In this document: piece by piece, positions 16,508-25,053 of the stretch
Numbering within the stretch: the first letter of the stretch is position 1
How the letters are laid out: the number at the start of each line of letters is the position of its first letter
Origin: a bacterium D16-56
GTDB taxonomy: Bacteria > Bacillota > Clostridia > Lachnospirales > Lachnospiraceae
Assembly (NCBI GenBank): GCA_003611875.1
Contig: RAYY01000035.1
Span: forward strand, 1 to 50,916
DNA: 50,916 bases
Reading direction: 5' to 3'
The notes under the pieces: model-generated
What the model saw: only the letters and a program-made list of their open reading frames with translations
The model's database searches: none
What the model was told of the DNA's origin: nothing
Program-made: the position numbers and the translations under genes

Positions 16508-17039
16508 TTACCTTTTCCACTTATCCAGTTTAAATCCATTTTGTTCAAGCTTTCCGCGGAACGCCTCCGCAAAATCAAGAAATCTCTCAATTTCCTCTGG
16601 CTGGTGTATGTTTTTGGGTCCATACAAAGTTTTGGAGCTTGTCCCGCCTATGTTCAGCAATTCCCCAAAATCTTCTGAGCCATTTTTATACTCGAAACAT
16701 AATTGACGCACCTTTGGCTCATAAGATACATTGCCTATGTTGTCCATATCAACATAAAACGGATCTGAATGCTCCTGTAAATCCGCGTCTGTCTGCACAA
16801 GGACTAATCTAAAATCGCTTTGCCTGAATCCAACGATGTAACAGAAAAATGTAGTAGTATTCCAATCAAATACAAAACCTCTTTCAAATTTTGAGGTTGA
16901 CATATAAGCATACAGAACTTCGTAAGTATCTCCATCTTTGACCGCTTCGTTAAAAACCTCCCTCATTCTTTTTTTTCTTTCTCCCACAGTCCACTGCATC
17001 GTACTCAGGTTCCTGTGGCTTTTTTGAAAATAGTCCCAT
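16508..17039 (-). CDS. Immunity-like protein with an apparent frameshift in an A8 tract
   Basis: The open frame ends at 16508 and encodes an immunity-sized acidic protein (FYVDMDNIGNVSYEP, CFEYKNGSEDFGELLNIGG). Its own first ATG (16999) has no ribosome binding site. A perfect AAGGAGG with ATG at 17039 opens another frame, MGLFSKKPQEPEYDAVDCG, that runs toward the A8 tract (T8 on the plus strand, 16969-16976). One A fewer would join both into a single protein of ~176 residues. It is therefore either a pseudogene, phase-variable, or expressed by slippage. No named family recognised. Confidence 0.5.
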
Positions 17040-17084
17040 ACTGTTTTCCTCCTTGATCTACAAACTGGAATTTTGTTTACATAT

Positions 17085-17438
17085 TTATTTTGTACTTTCT
17101 CCCTTGACCTTATATATCCTAAAAGCGCAATCCTTTTCCAAGCGAATATTTGCCCATTTTTTCCCTATCTGTCTCACAAAATAGTTTTCGTCCTCTGGAA
17201 ATATCTGCTTTGTTATAAATCTTAACAGATCCAGTGCATTGGCAGACTCTTTCAACACAATTTCAAGCGTACTCCATCCATCAATTACAGGTGAATATAT
17301 TTCATGAATCATATCACAAAATAAATCGTTTCCGCTGATTGGTATTTTTCTTATTAAGTCCCCCTTTCTATCTCCAATCAGCATACTTTTCAGTAGGGCA
17401 TATTGTTTGTTGTCAAGCATTACTTCATATATTTCCAT
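17085..17438 (-). CDS. Small immunity-like hypothetical protein
   Basis: 117 residues, soluble, with no motif recognised. ATG 17438 has AAAGGAG upstream at good spacing. It lies in the same strand and spacing as the other small genes of the row, so an immunity role is inferred only from context. Confidence 0.5.
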   Translation of the reverse strand: MEIYEVMLDNKQYALLKSMLIGDRKGDLIRKIPISGNDLFCDMIHEIYSPVIDGWSTLEIVLKESANALDLLRFITKQIFPEDENYFVRQIGKKWANIRLEKDCAFRIYKVKGESTK

Positions 17439-17582
17439 TTTCTGCTCCTTTTATTGAGACTCTTTATATAATATTCCTAATTTTTCATGCTCTATTGAAA
17501 AAAGATTTCTCACAATTATATATCTCGTTATTTGTCCGTTAGAAAAATAAACCATATAAATGCACTCCAAACCGAAATCTAA

Positions 17583-18194
17583 TTAAAATGTCCAAATATT
17601 TAATTCCTGCGGTTCAGGTAATTGTTCCCAAATATCTTTTGTCGGCGTTTCCGCCAAAAGACGTTTATGCGCATCATTCAACCATTGAATGTGCGCCTTT
17701 ATATAATCCGAATGAATTTCCCTGTCTTTATCCATCACCTCTACAACAATTTGGAAATACAAAAATTCCTCGAAACTCGTTGCCCACAAATCGACATCCC
17801 CTGTGTCATGTCCATATACCACTATTTTAGGCTCCTGTTCCACATCTTCATATAAAAAACAATATTTATCGCCGGATATTCTATGCGCAAACGGAACAAG
17901 CCTGTATAGGGGATTGATGGATTGGCGTTCCGGATAAATTTTCAAGTCAAAGTTCAGACACTCGTACAACTCATCACAGGCACTTGGAAGGTTCTCGAAA
18001 GCAAACAGCCAGCAATCGCCCATCCATTCTCCAAAAAAATCTCCTCGCCATACATAATTCATATCGTTCGCGATTTTATCTTCGATCCATTCCCTAGAGT
18101 TCCTTAAGTAATCCATCATCCCACTGTTGTTGATCGTATGAAATAATTCCGGAAATTGTATCCCCAAACATATTTCCACATCCCTCAGTTCCAT
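17583..18194 (-). CDS. SMI1/KNR4 (SUKH) family immunity protein
   Basis: 203 residues with the SUKH pattern: ELRDVEICLGIQFPELFHTI (N-terminal helix pair), GDCWLFAFENL, then PFAHRISGDKYCFLYED and a terminal ATSFEEFLYF. SUKH proteins neutralise nuclease and other toxins of polymorphic and contact-dependent systems. I take ATG 18194 (MELRDVE), which has AGGTG 7 nt upstream, over ATG 18209. The gene lies 118 nt downstream of the predicted start of the promoter at 18320-18352. No matching toxin gene is in the window. Confidence 0.7.
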   Translation of the reverse strand: MELRDVEICLGIQFPELFHTINNSGMMDYLRNSREWIEDKIANDMNYVWRGDFFGEWMGDCWLFAFENLPSACDELYECLNFDLKIYPERQSINPLYRLVPFAHRISGDKYCFLYEDVEQEPKIVVYGHDTGDVDLWATSFEEFLYFQIVVEVMDKDREIHSDYIKAHIQWLNDAHKRLLAETPTKDIWEQLPEPQELNIWTF

Positions 18195-18223
18195 AAATTC
18201 ACACCTCATAGTATCTTGAAATT

Positions 18224-18400
18224 TTACACAAAATCATATCCAAGGGCATACCGTAATTCATGCTCTTTCAGAACTGGGGCACTTCGTGCCACAAGGTATA
18301 GTTTGTCTGTGATACCACTATCATAACAGCCAATTCTCACAGAAATGTCACAGGCCGCCGGTTTATACTCAGGTTCCTTTGCCTTCTTGGAAAAAGTCCT
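18224..18400 (-). pseudogene. Remnant reading frame overlapping a regulon-type promoter
   Basis: A short frame continues EPEYKPAACDISVRIG and ends at 18224 (RYALGYDFV). Its DNA before the operator resembles the start region of the 17039 gene (FSKK-x-x-EPEY), but the ATG is changed. The stretch 18307-18366 is near-identical to the promoter in front of the 27-kb ATPase gene, so much of the apparent protein may be accidental. I regard it as decayed sequence and not a functional gene. Confidence 0.35.
18320..18352 (-). promoter_or_regulatory. Promoter with TGTGA-N6-TGTGA operator inside the immunity row
   Basis: On the minus strand TGTGA repeats (18352-18348 and 18341-18337) start 11 bp apart. 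They are followed by 11 nt and TATGAT (18325-18320), a good -10. The 29 bases around the repeats are identical to the site at 26964. Downstream lies the SUKH gene. Confidence 0.6.
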
Positions 18401-18434
18401 GTACTGTTTCCCTGCTTCATCTACAAGTGGAAAG

Positions 18435-18917
18435 CTATCTTGCAAAATACCTGTTATACTCTCTAAATAACAGATTTCTTCGCTTATTACCCTGCTTGTG
18501 ATACAGATCATGATATTTATCAACTACTGATACACTGCAAAACCCTTTATGTACCAACAATTCATACTTTTTTTGTGAAAAAGGATATTCCTCAACTACC
18601 CATTCAGCGTCTTCGTTATTTTTAATAATGACCTCGCCCCAATAAACAGACATCATGCTTTCAAAGTCTTCTTGTGTTGATCCTGCCTTATCAAATGATT
18701 GTTTCTCATATAAATTAAAATACCAATTTTCTAATTTTTTCAGGCTTTCAATCGTATAGTCAGGAAAAAACGCGGACGCTTGCGTACTAATTGCCTTCAA
18801 TCTGTTCAGCAAATCGTCTTTATATGAAATATAATAATCTTCAGCCTCGGATTGATCACGAAATTCTCTTAAAGATTCCCCATATTTAACGGCTATATTT
18901 AAGCTATGCTTTGACAT
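18435..18917 (-). CDS. Immunity-like hypothetical protein
   Basis: 160 residues, soluble, mixed helical, with no domain recognised. ATG 18917 (MSKHSLNIAVKYGES) follows AAGGGGG; the ATG at 18950 lacks a site. It lies in the minus-strand row of small genes. An immunity function is inferred from context only. Confidence 0.5.
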   Translation of the reverse strand: MSKHSLNIAVKYGESLREFRDQSEAEDYYISYKDDLLNRLKAISTQASAFFPDYTIESLKKLENWYFNLYEKQSFDKAGSTQEDFESMMSVYWGEVIIKNNEDAEWVVEEYPFSQKKYELLVHKGFCSVSVVDKYHDLYHKQGNKRRNLLFREYNRYFAR

Positions 18918-18958
18918 CTTGTTCGCCCCCTTCTGTTCCGCTATCCGCACTCAGCTGC

Positions 18959-19663
18959 TTAATCGTATTCCTCGCAGATAAATTTGAAATCCTCAGTCCT
19001 GCGCAAGGCTGGCAAGGCGTAATTCTCGATGTGCTTTGACATAATTTCCACTGCATATTGGAAGTTCGCTGACGGATGACCCTCGGCACAGCGCACCATG
19101 GTAATCAGCATCTTATTGTCACCCTTAATGTATTCAGACGGATAGTTGCCGGAGCAGTCACATGAATCCTCATCATGATATTTCTGTCTGACCGCCTCCA
19201 CCTGCGCTGCGGTGCCGATCATCGCATGATAATCGATTGTTTCCGAATCAATGTAATAATCAACGAAAAGCCTTGCCACAACATCCTTGCATTGCTGGAT
19301 CTGCTCAATGATGGCGTTTGCGTTTCGGATTGCAAATCTCCGGATTTTCTTCCTGGCATCTTCCTCATCTTCATAGCGGATATACAAAAGTGTTTCGTGA
19401 CCGTTTAGCACAGCCGTAATCTTCAGAAGCCCTCCGTCCTCCCCATAGCAGGCGCGCAGTGTCCGAAAAATGTCTTTCTCCGGCACGCTGTACAGCGTCA
19501 TCCCGCGCCAGTCCTGCCCAACAGGGATATCATAGGTGAGCATTTGATACTGTGTGTCATAGTCAAAGAAGATTGCGTCCTCACCATCGGCGTCCTGATA
19601 AAAATCAAAAACGCTGTACACGCCCTCTTTGCAGGTAAGCGGAATGCTGTGTAATTCTGACAT
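18959..19663 (-). CDS. Hypothetical protein in the immunity row
   Basis: 234 residues, acidic, soluble. A segment GEDAIFFDYDTQYQMLTYD and a long middle helix (ARKKIRRFAIRNANAIIEQI) are visible. I could not place it in a named family. It starts at ATG 19663 behind GGAGAGG and ends 41 bp before the next gene of the row. Its length fits immunity and suppressor-type proteins. Confidence 0.55.
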   Translation of the reverse strand: MSELHSIPLTCKEGVYSVFDFYQDADGEDAIFFDYDTQYQMLTYDIPVGQDWRGMTLYSVPEKDIFRTLRACYGEDGGLLKITAVLNGHETLLYIRYEDEEDARKKIRRFAIRNANAIIEQIQQCKDVVARLFVDYYIDSETIDYHAMIGTAAQVEAVRQKYHDEDSCDCSGNYPSEYIKGDNKMLITMVRCAEGHPSANFQYAVEIMSKHIENYALPALRRTEDFKFICEEYD

Positions 19664-19693
19664 TTGGGTCTCCTCTCCTTATCAAATACTGAG

Positions 19694-20192
19694 CTATAAA
19701 ACTCGTTGAGCTACAACCACAGTGTAGTTATCCGTGTCGTATGTAATCCCCGTTTCTTTAAAATTGTTTTTATGCCAAAAATGCTCTGCCTGGGGATTGC
19801 CTTTCACCCAGCCAAGCCGTATGCTCGAAAGCCTGATGTCGGCCAGATAGCGGCACAGATCGTCAATAATGCTGCTTCCAATGCCAGCATTTTGAATCGA
19901 TGCCGCTGTCATAAAAAAGCCTATGAAAGCAGTTTTTTCATCAGGGTATGCCATAATAAAATCCATTACAGCAATCAATTCTTCCTCTTTGTAGTACCCT
20001 ACATAATATTTGGCATATTTCTTTATTTGGAGGCAAGGCTTTCATATCATCAAGAATACTCTGTTCTGTCACAAATGGCGGACAGTATTGGTAATACAAA
20101 CCATTTTTACTGCACAGTAAATATATATCCGCGACATCCGCTTTCTCCATGCGGCGTACAGTATAATCATTAGAGAAAAAAGATATATCCAT
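19694..20192 (-). pseudogene. GNAT acetyltransferase gene with a frameshift
   Basis: The first part (ATG 20192 behind GGAGG: MDISFFSNDYTVRRMEKAD) and the second part (LIAVMDFIMAYPDEKTAFIGFF, QNAGIGSSIIDDLCRYL with the acetyl-CoA-binding Q/R-x-x-G-x-G/A loop) belong together. They lie in different frames. The shift falls at about 20015-20027, where the second frame reads KYAKYYVGYYKEEELIAV without interruption. One base change would restore a GNAT protein of ~165 residues. Confidence 0.75.
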
Positions 20193-20226
20193 TTGTGTTA
20201 CCTCCTTCAAACCGGAAGTTGAGCTT

Positions 20227-20643
20227 TTATATATTTACATCGAATACCGCCTTTATTTGTCCATCCTCTGTGAAAAATTCTATTTCAAACCAAAAATCCA
20301 ACTCTTCTCCAAAACTCATTGGTCTGTAACACACCACATCACTATTATCCGTTTCAAGCCTTGCTTCGTCCGTATCATCTATATCTTCCATACAGGATTT
20401 TTGGAAATGGTCTACCACAAACTCTTTATTTTCATATTCTTCCCACATAGCCAATTGTTCAAACAACCACTTCCCAAATCCCAGGCAGGCATTTTCTGAT
20501 GTCGGTTCTGCGTCAATAAAAGCGGCCCATGAAAGTTTTGGTGGAATGCTGGATACAAGTTTTGCGTATTCTTTGTCTGCAATCGTATCTACCATCAACT
20601 TAATCAATTCCTGTGCTTTTGTCTTAAACCCGGATTCTACCAT
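20227..20643 (-). CDS. Immunity-like hypothetical protein
   Basis: 138 residues, acidic. It carries LSWAAFIDAEPTSENACLGF and ends DFWFEIEFFTEDGQIKA. ATG 20643 has GGAGGAG upstream. No named family is recognised, but size, charge and position match the other genes of the row. Confidence 0.5.
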   Translation of the reverse strand: MVESGFKTKAQELIKLMVDTIADKEYAKLVSSIPPKLSWAAFIDAEPTSENACLGFGKWLFEQLAMWEEYENKEFVVDHFQKSCMEDIDDTDEARLETDNSDVVCYRPMSFGEELDFWFEIEFFTEDGQIKAVFDVNI

Positions 20644-20683
20644 TTTATCTCTCCTCCTAAATTCAGATAGTTTGAGATACGAT

Positions 20684-21127
20684 TCACAATTCTTTTGGCA
20701 GACATAGTGTCAGCTCATCATCATTCCTGCAAACAGCATCTGTTTTACATACTTTTTCTTTATAATACACCCCTTTTCCATCAGGAATATAGCCTCTTTT
20801 TTTGTGGGGAACAAGTAACTCCAGTGTTTTCATATTTCCCACCGCAAGAGCATCCAACATGTCAAGAAAAGCCCAATAATGAGTATCTCCACACATCAAA
20901 GAGCACAAACTTCTGAAACAATTTTCCTGATAAATAAGGTTGTTCAGCCTATCCCAATCCTTATCCATCAGCACTTTCCCAAGGCATTCCATATACGGAA
21001 AAAATCCAATCCTTGCAACAATGCTCTTGAATACACTCCCTGTTTCACGATACCTTCTCGTCATAAAATCAATATGTTCCTCTATGATTTGCGCGATTTC
21101 TTCCCGTCCGTTTTGATTTTGTTCCAT
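20684..21127 (-). CDS. Immunity-like hypothetical protein
   Basis: 147 residues from ATG 21127 (GGAGG, 7-nt spacing); the ATG at 21184 has no site. Visible segments are HYWAFLDMLDALAVGNMKTL and LLVPHKKRGYIPDGKGVYY. The helical C-terminal half vaguely recalls Imm49-type proteins, but I cannot confirm it. Same strand and spacing as the other row members. Confidence 0.5.
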   Translation of the reverse strand: MEQNQNGREEIAQIIEEHIDFMTRRYRETGSVFKSIVARIGFFPYMECLGKVLMDKDWDRLNNLIYQENCFRSLCSLMCGDTHYWAFLDMLDALAVGNMKTLELLVPHKKRGYIPDGKGVYYKEKVCKTDAVCRNDDELTLCLPKEL

Positions 21128-21225
21128 AATCATTCCTCCACAAATCCCAATTCGTTTATTTGTACCTGCTGATTGATTTTTCATGTCACAGCTTATAAAT
21201 ATTCATGGAATGTATATTTCTACTT

Positions 21226-21834
21226 TTATTTGCATACTTTTGGAAAAGGTTCGATTAACTGTTCTGTAAGTAATCGTCCGTTATCGTTCCATTCTCCATA
21301 CATAACATTAGCTTTTGTATTATCTAACAGTTTCTGTAAACGGCTTTTGAATAATTCAGGCTGTTTTTTCTTGATCTGAATGGTATCAATTCTTACCCTC
21401 TGATATAATGACGGAAATTTTTGAAAATTCTCCCAAATCATTTCATCTGCCTGCAACGCTTCTAAAATAGTGCTGTCAATCACAAATCCTTGCTCTGACA
21501 TATCCGGCAAAACTGCTCTGCCTGCGTCTGTCATACGTCCTAATCGCTCCATTCTGCGACAACGCTCTTTGTTTAATTCAGACCACAAACTGCCTTTACG
21601 TCTTGGGGCTAATCTTTGTGCAGTAATGCCATTATCCATTTTCTTTGTGGTACTGTCAATCCACCCAAAGCACATTGCTTCTTCTACTGCGTCTATATAC
21701 CAGAATGTTCCATTATCAACCGGACGTCCACGTTTTACAACTACCCAACATTCATCTTCTTTATTATAATTTTCCAAAAGCCATTGCCGCAACTCATCAC
21801 GATTTTTTGCTGGCAATAAATTTTTAAAATCCAT
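21226..21834 (-). CDS. YdeI/OmpD-associated family protein
   Basis: 202 residues with the YdeI-family pattern: RDELRQWLLENYNKEDECWV, then YIDAVEEAMCFGWIDSTTKK and APRRKGSLWSELNKERCRR. YdeI-like proteins are linked to survival against antimicrobial peptides and bacteriocins in other bacteria, though the mechanism is unclear. ATG 21834 has AGGAGG upstream and a TATAAT near 21855. It is the first gene of the minus-strand row and is separated from the following kinase gene by about 220 bases. Confidence 0.8.
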   Translation of the reverse strand: MDFKNLLPAKNRDELRQWLLENYNKEDECWVVVKRGRPVDNGTFWYIDAVEEAMCFGWIDSTTKKMDNGITAQRLAPRRKGSLWSELNKERCRRMERLGRMTDAGRAVLPDMSEQGFVIDSTILEALQADEMIWENFQKFPSLYQRVRIDTIQIKKKQPELFKSRLQKLLDNTKANVMYGEWNDNGRLLTEQLIEPFPKVCK

Positions 21835-22053
21835 TTCTTATCCTCCTAATCCCGATTATATTTTAGAGCAAAAATATATAAAACCATTGAAAATATATAT
21901 TTATACACGCATTTTATCAGACACAACCAGACGGACTGGGACAATCAAAAAACAATTATATTCCTCGCTTTTCATGCGCTCTTTTGTAAACTTTACTGGT
22001 ATAAAAATTTTTGTTCGATCTATTTTACACTGCCATGCAGTTTTATGATTTGC

Positions 22054-23424
22054 TCATGGTTTTGATATGCCTGAGAAGTATATATTTGTTTTATATCCTT
22101 CGTGTGGCCTGCTTTCTATTTCTATTGTTCCGTGGTGCGCTTCAATAATCTGTCGTACTAAAAGAAGTCCTAAGCCATGACGGAGATCTAAGCGGTCATT
22201 GGTACTCTCCATGTAATGTGGCTTGTTTTTCAGTTCTTCTAACTTTTCAACAGAAATGCCAATGCCATTATCCTGAACAGTTAAAAGAAGTTTGCTTTCT
22301 GTTATCTGCAATGACAAAATAATGGTGCAGCCTTTGGGATTGCTGTGAATGCTGTTTTGAACCAGATTATTGACGGCTCGTGTAATCAGTTTTGTATCGC
22401 ATTCTATCATGCTGTTTTCAGAGTCAGGAGAAATATTTACCTCTAAAGAATAGAAATCCGGCAGACCGCTATTTAACAGGTCTATAGCAAAGGAACGTAA
22501 CAGTTTTGAAAGTCGGATATTTTCTTTCTGCAAAGGCTGCATTTCATATTCAAGCTTTGATACAAGGTTCAAATCCTGCACTAAATCTTTTATTTTGATA
22601 CTTTGCCGGGATATAATGGCGGCTTGTTCTTTAATCTGGTTACTGGCGTCTTTGTCTTTAACAATTCTATCCGCATATCCCATAATCATGGATAACGGAG
22701 TACGGATGTCATGGGATACACCGCTGATCCAATTTGCCCGTGCGGTATTTTGACGGCTGATGATATTGGATGCTTTATTTATACTGGCAGCTATTTCTGA
22801 CAGTTCGCCATTTATAGAAAGGTTTATGCTTTTCCCTTCTGACAAGGTTGCAATCGAGGAAATAATTGGTTCTGTATTTTTGCTGATTTGTGCTTTGGAA
22901 CGTGAATAGGCAAGGAACAGAACCAGCAGGTCAAATACAATGATGCCAAGAAAAAAGAGGGGGATTTTACGAACCGTATCAATAGGATAATAATTGCTGG
23001 TAATTTTCATATAGCTGTTTTTGGGATAACCAATCACTAATAAGCCATTCACATCACTCCATACAAATACGGGATAATCCTTTAAATATCCTTTGGAAAA
23101 TATTGCAATATCCTGAATCGAATATTCAGTTGGAATTTCCTCTGGCAGATTAACAGTCCAATTGCAGGAGCCTTCCATATTCAGATACATTGCCCATAAA
23201 GAATTGGTTATTATCATTCTTTCCGCTTCATTCGTTATGCCATTGGAAGATGAAGCTGCTGCCACCTGCTTTAGCATATTCTGCGGAGAGATACTTCCAA
23301 AGTTTTTTGATACTGCATTGTAAAATGTAAAAGCAAATGCAGCTATGTTCAATATAACGAGAGCCAGAATAAGCCCAATAAAAGACAGTAAGTGTTTTGA
23401 GATATATCTGCTAAATACTTTCAT
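22054..23424 (-). CDS. CprK-like sensor histidine kinase
   Basis: 456 residues. Two transmembrane segments (~14-36 and ~153-173) enclose an extracellular sensor of ~115 residues. The H box SGVSHDIRTPLSM has the phospho-acceptor His238. N box, G1 (DNGIGIS) and G2 (LRHGLGLLLVRQII) boxes are present. It resembles LanK/CprK kinases that detect lantibiotics and cationic peptides. ATG 23424 has GGAAG inside the end of the regulator gene, so the two are co-transcribed. It probably controls the divergent exporter at 24277. Confidence 0.85.
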   Translation of the reverse strand: MKVFSRYISKHLLSFIGLILALVILNIAAFAFTFYNAVSKNFGSISPQNMLKQVAAASSSNGITNEAERMIITNSLWAMYLNMEGSCNWTVNLPEEIPTEYSIQDIAIFSKGYLKDYPVFVWSDVNGLLVIGYPKNSYMKITSNYYPIDTVRKIPLFFLGIIVFDLLVLFLAYSRSKAQISKNTEPIISSIATLSEGKSINLSINGELSEIAASINKASNIISRQNTARANWISGVSHDIRTPLSMIMGYADRIVKDKDASNQIKEQAAIISRQSIKIKDLVQDLNLVSKLEYEMQPLQKENIRLSKLLRSFAIDLLNSGLPDFYSLEVNISPDSENSMIECDTKLITRAVNNLVQNSIHSNPKGCTIILSLQITESKLLLTVQDNGIGISVEKLEELKNKPHYMESTNDRLDLRHGLGLLLVRQIIEAHHGTIEIESRPHEGYKTNIYFSGISKP

Positions 23425-23428
23425 GGCT

Positions 23429-24130
23429 TCACTTCCTTGCATTTAGTTTATAACCAAGTCCTTTAACGGTTATGAGTGATACAGGCTTTGAAGGATCGGT
23501 TTCAATTTTTTCCCGTATACGCCGGACATGGGCATTCAGGCTGTTCTCATAGCCAAAGGGGTTATCGTCCCACAAGGCCTGGCATAACGTGTCCACGGTC
23601 ACAATCCTGCCTTCACTGCGGGCGAGTGTTTCCAGAAAAATATGTTCCTTTGCTGTCAGCAGGATGGTCCTGCCGGCTTTGCGGACCTCGGCCCGGGCAA
23701 AGTCGATGGTGCAGCCATCCAGGTTTATAAAGGGCGTATCATCCTTATAGCACCGGCGCAAAACGGCATAGATGCGGAACAGCAGTTCCTGTGGCAGGAA
23801 TGGCTTTGCAATATAGTCATCCGCCCCAAGCCCCAGCCCGGACAGCCTGTCTGCGGACTCGTCCTTTGCGGTCAGAAAGATTACAGGCACGTCTGAAAAT
23901 GCGCGTATCTGCTGCATAAGGGAAAAACCGTCCCCATCTGGCAGCATGACATCCAAAATGGCAAGGTCGGGCTTCTCATTCTGGGCTGCTGAAATTCCTT
24001 CCTTTACGGAAACCGCAGTTACAATATTCCCAAAGCCTTCATCTGACAGGATTGCTGTAACCATTTCCAGCAGCTCCGGCTCGTCATCCACAAGCAGGAG
24101 TTTTTTATTTTGTAAAAATGTATGATCCAT
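23429..24130 (-). CDS. CprR-like OmpR-family response regulator
   Basis: 233 residues. The receiver has DDEP at 15-18, phospho-acceptor Asp60 in LAILDVMLPDGDG, and Lys in YIAKPF. A C-terminal winged helix (NSLNAHVRRIREKIE) binds DNA. ATG 24130 is chosen because GGAGG sits 8 nt upstream; GTG 24139 is too close. A TATAAT at 24155-24160 serves the operon. The likely target is the tandem AAAAAGTAAGG repeat 60 bp upstream, in front of the exporter operon. Confidence 0.88.
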   Translation of the reverse strand: MDHTFLQNKKLLLVDDEPELLEMVTAILSDEGFGNIVTAVSVKEGISAAQNEKPDLAILDVMLPDGDGFSLMQQIRAFSDVPVIFLTAKDESADRLSGLGLGADDYIAKPFLPQELLFRIYAVLRRCYKDDTPFINLDGCTIDFARAEVRKAGRTILLTAKEHIFLETLARSEGRIVTVDTLCQALWDDNPFGYENSLNAHVRRIREKIETDPSKPVSLITVKGLGYKLNARK

Positions 24131-24154
24131 AATCGTCACCTCCGTGATTCCTTA

Positions 24155-24251
24155 ATTATAGCATATTTTTTTGATTTAAAAGGCGTTTTGCAAAAAAGTA
24201 AGGAAAAAGTAAGGCTGCGGGAAAGTTAATGTCAGGTTGGTGTTGTACCAT
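24155..24251. promoter_or_regulatory. Divergent regulatory region with 11-bp tandem operator
   Basis: The minus-strand -10 TATAAT is at 24155-24160. For the plus strand, two perfect adjacent copies of AAAAAGTAAGG occupy 24193-24203 and 24204-24214. Eleven-base periodicity is usual for OmpR-family dimers. Possible -10 hexamers are GTTAAT at 24225-24230 and TACCAT at 24246-24251. No consensus -35 is seen, which fits activation. Confidence 0.65.
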
Positions 24252-24276
24252 AGAGACATGGAAAGGAGATGTTGAT

Positions 24277-25053
24277 ATGGAATACATTATTACCACTGAA
24301 CAGTTGACGAAAAAATATAAAAATTTTGTTTCTGTCAACAATGTTTCGCTTCACATCCGGAAAGGCAGCATTTACGGTTTCCTTGGCCCCAATGGTGCGG
24401 GAAAATCAACTACCATGAAAATGCTGCTGGGGCTGACAGCCCCGACAAAAGGCAGTTTTGCCATTGACGGCAGGCATTTCCCGGAAGACCGGATCGCCAT
24501 ACTGAAAGGGGTGGGTTCCTTTATTGAATCGCCGTCTTTTTATGCAAACCTTACCGGCCGGGAAAATCTTGATATCATCCGGCGGATTTTGGGGCTGCCG
24601 GGGGATTCTGTCGATGACGCACTGGAGCTGGTCGGGCTGGAGGAGTTTGGAGGCCGTCTGGCAAAGAAGTATTCGCTGGGCATGAAGCAGCGGCTCGGCC
24701 TTGCCGGTGCGCTGTTAGGCAGGCCGCCCGTCCTGATCCTGGACGAACCGACGAACGGCCTTGACCCTTCCGGCATCCATGAGATCAGGAATCTGGTGAA
24801 GTCTCTTCCGGGCCTTTATGACTGCACCATAATGATCTCATCCCATATGCTCTCTGAGATTGAATTGATGGCGGATGACATCGGCATCCTCAATCATGGG
24901 AACCTTCTGTTTGAAGGAAGCCTGGAGGAGCTGCGGCACAGTGCAGGGCAGGCGGGAAATAACCATAAGATTAGCGAAGCTAATCTGGAGGATGTGTTCC
25001 TGGGAATGGTGGAGCAGGACAACGCTGCCAGAAAGCAGAGGGCAAGACTATGA
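24277..25053 (+). CDS. LanF/CprA-like ABC transporter ATPase
   Basis: 258 residues. Walker A GPNGAGKS at 37-44, signature SLGMKQR, Walker B LILDEP followed by TNGLDPSGIHE, and ISSHMLSE are all characteristic of lantibiotic-immunity ATPases (LanF, BcrA, CprA). It energises removal of lantibiotics or bacitracin-like peptides from the membrane. ATG 24277 follows AAAGGAG; the frame opens earlier without a site. It overlaps the first permease gene by 4 bp. Confidence 0.9.
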   Translation: MEYIITTEQLTKKYKNFVSVNNVSLHIRKGSIYGFLGPNGAGKSTTMKMLLGLTAPTKGSFAIDGRHFPEDRIAILKGVGSFIESPSFYANLTGRENLDIIRRILGLPGDSVDDALELVGLEEFGGRLAKKYSLGMKQRLGLAGALLGRPPVLILDEPTNGLDPSGIHEIRNLVKSLPGLYDCTIMISSHMLSEIELMADDIGILNHGNLLFEGSLEELRHSAGQAGNNHKISEANLEDVFLGMVEQDNAARKQRARL

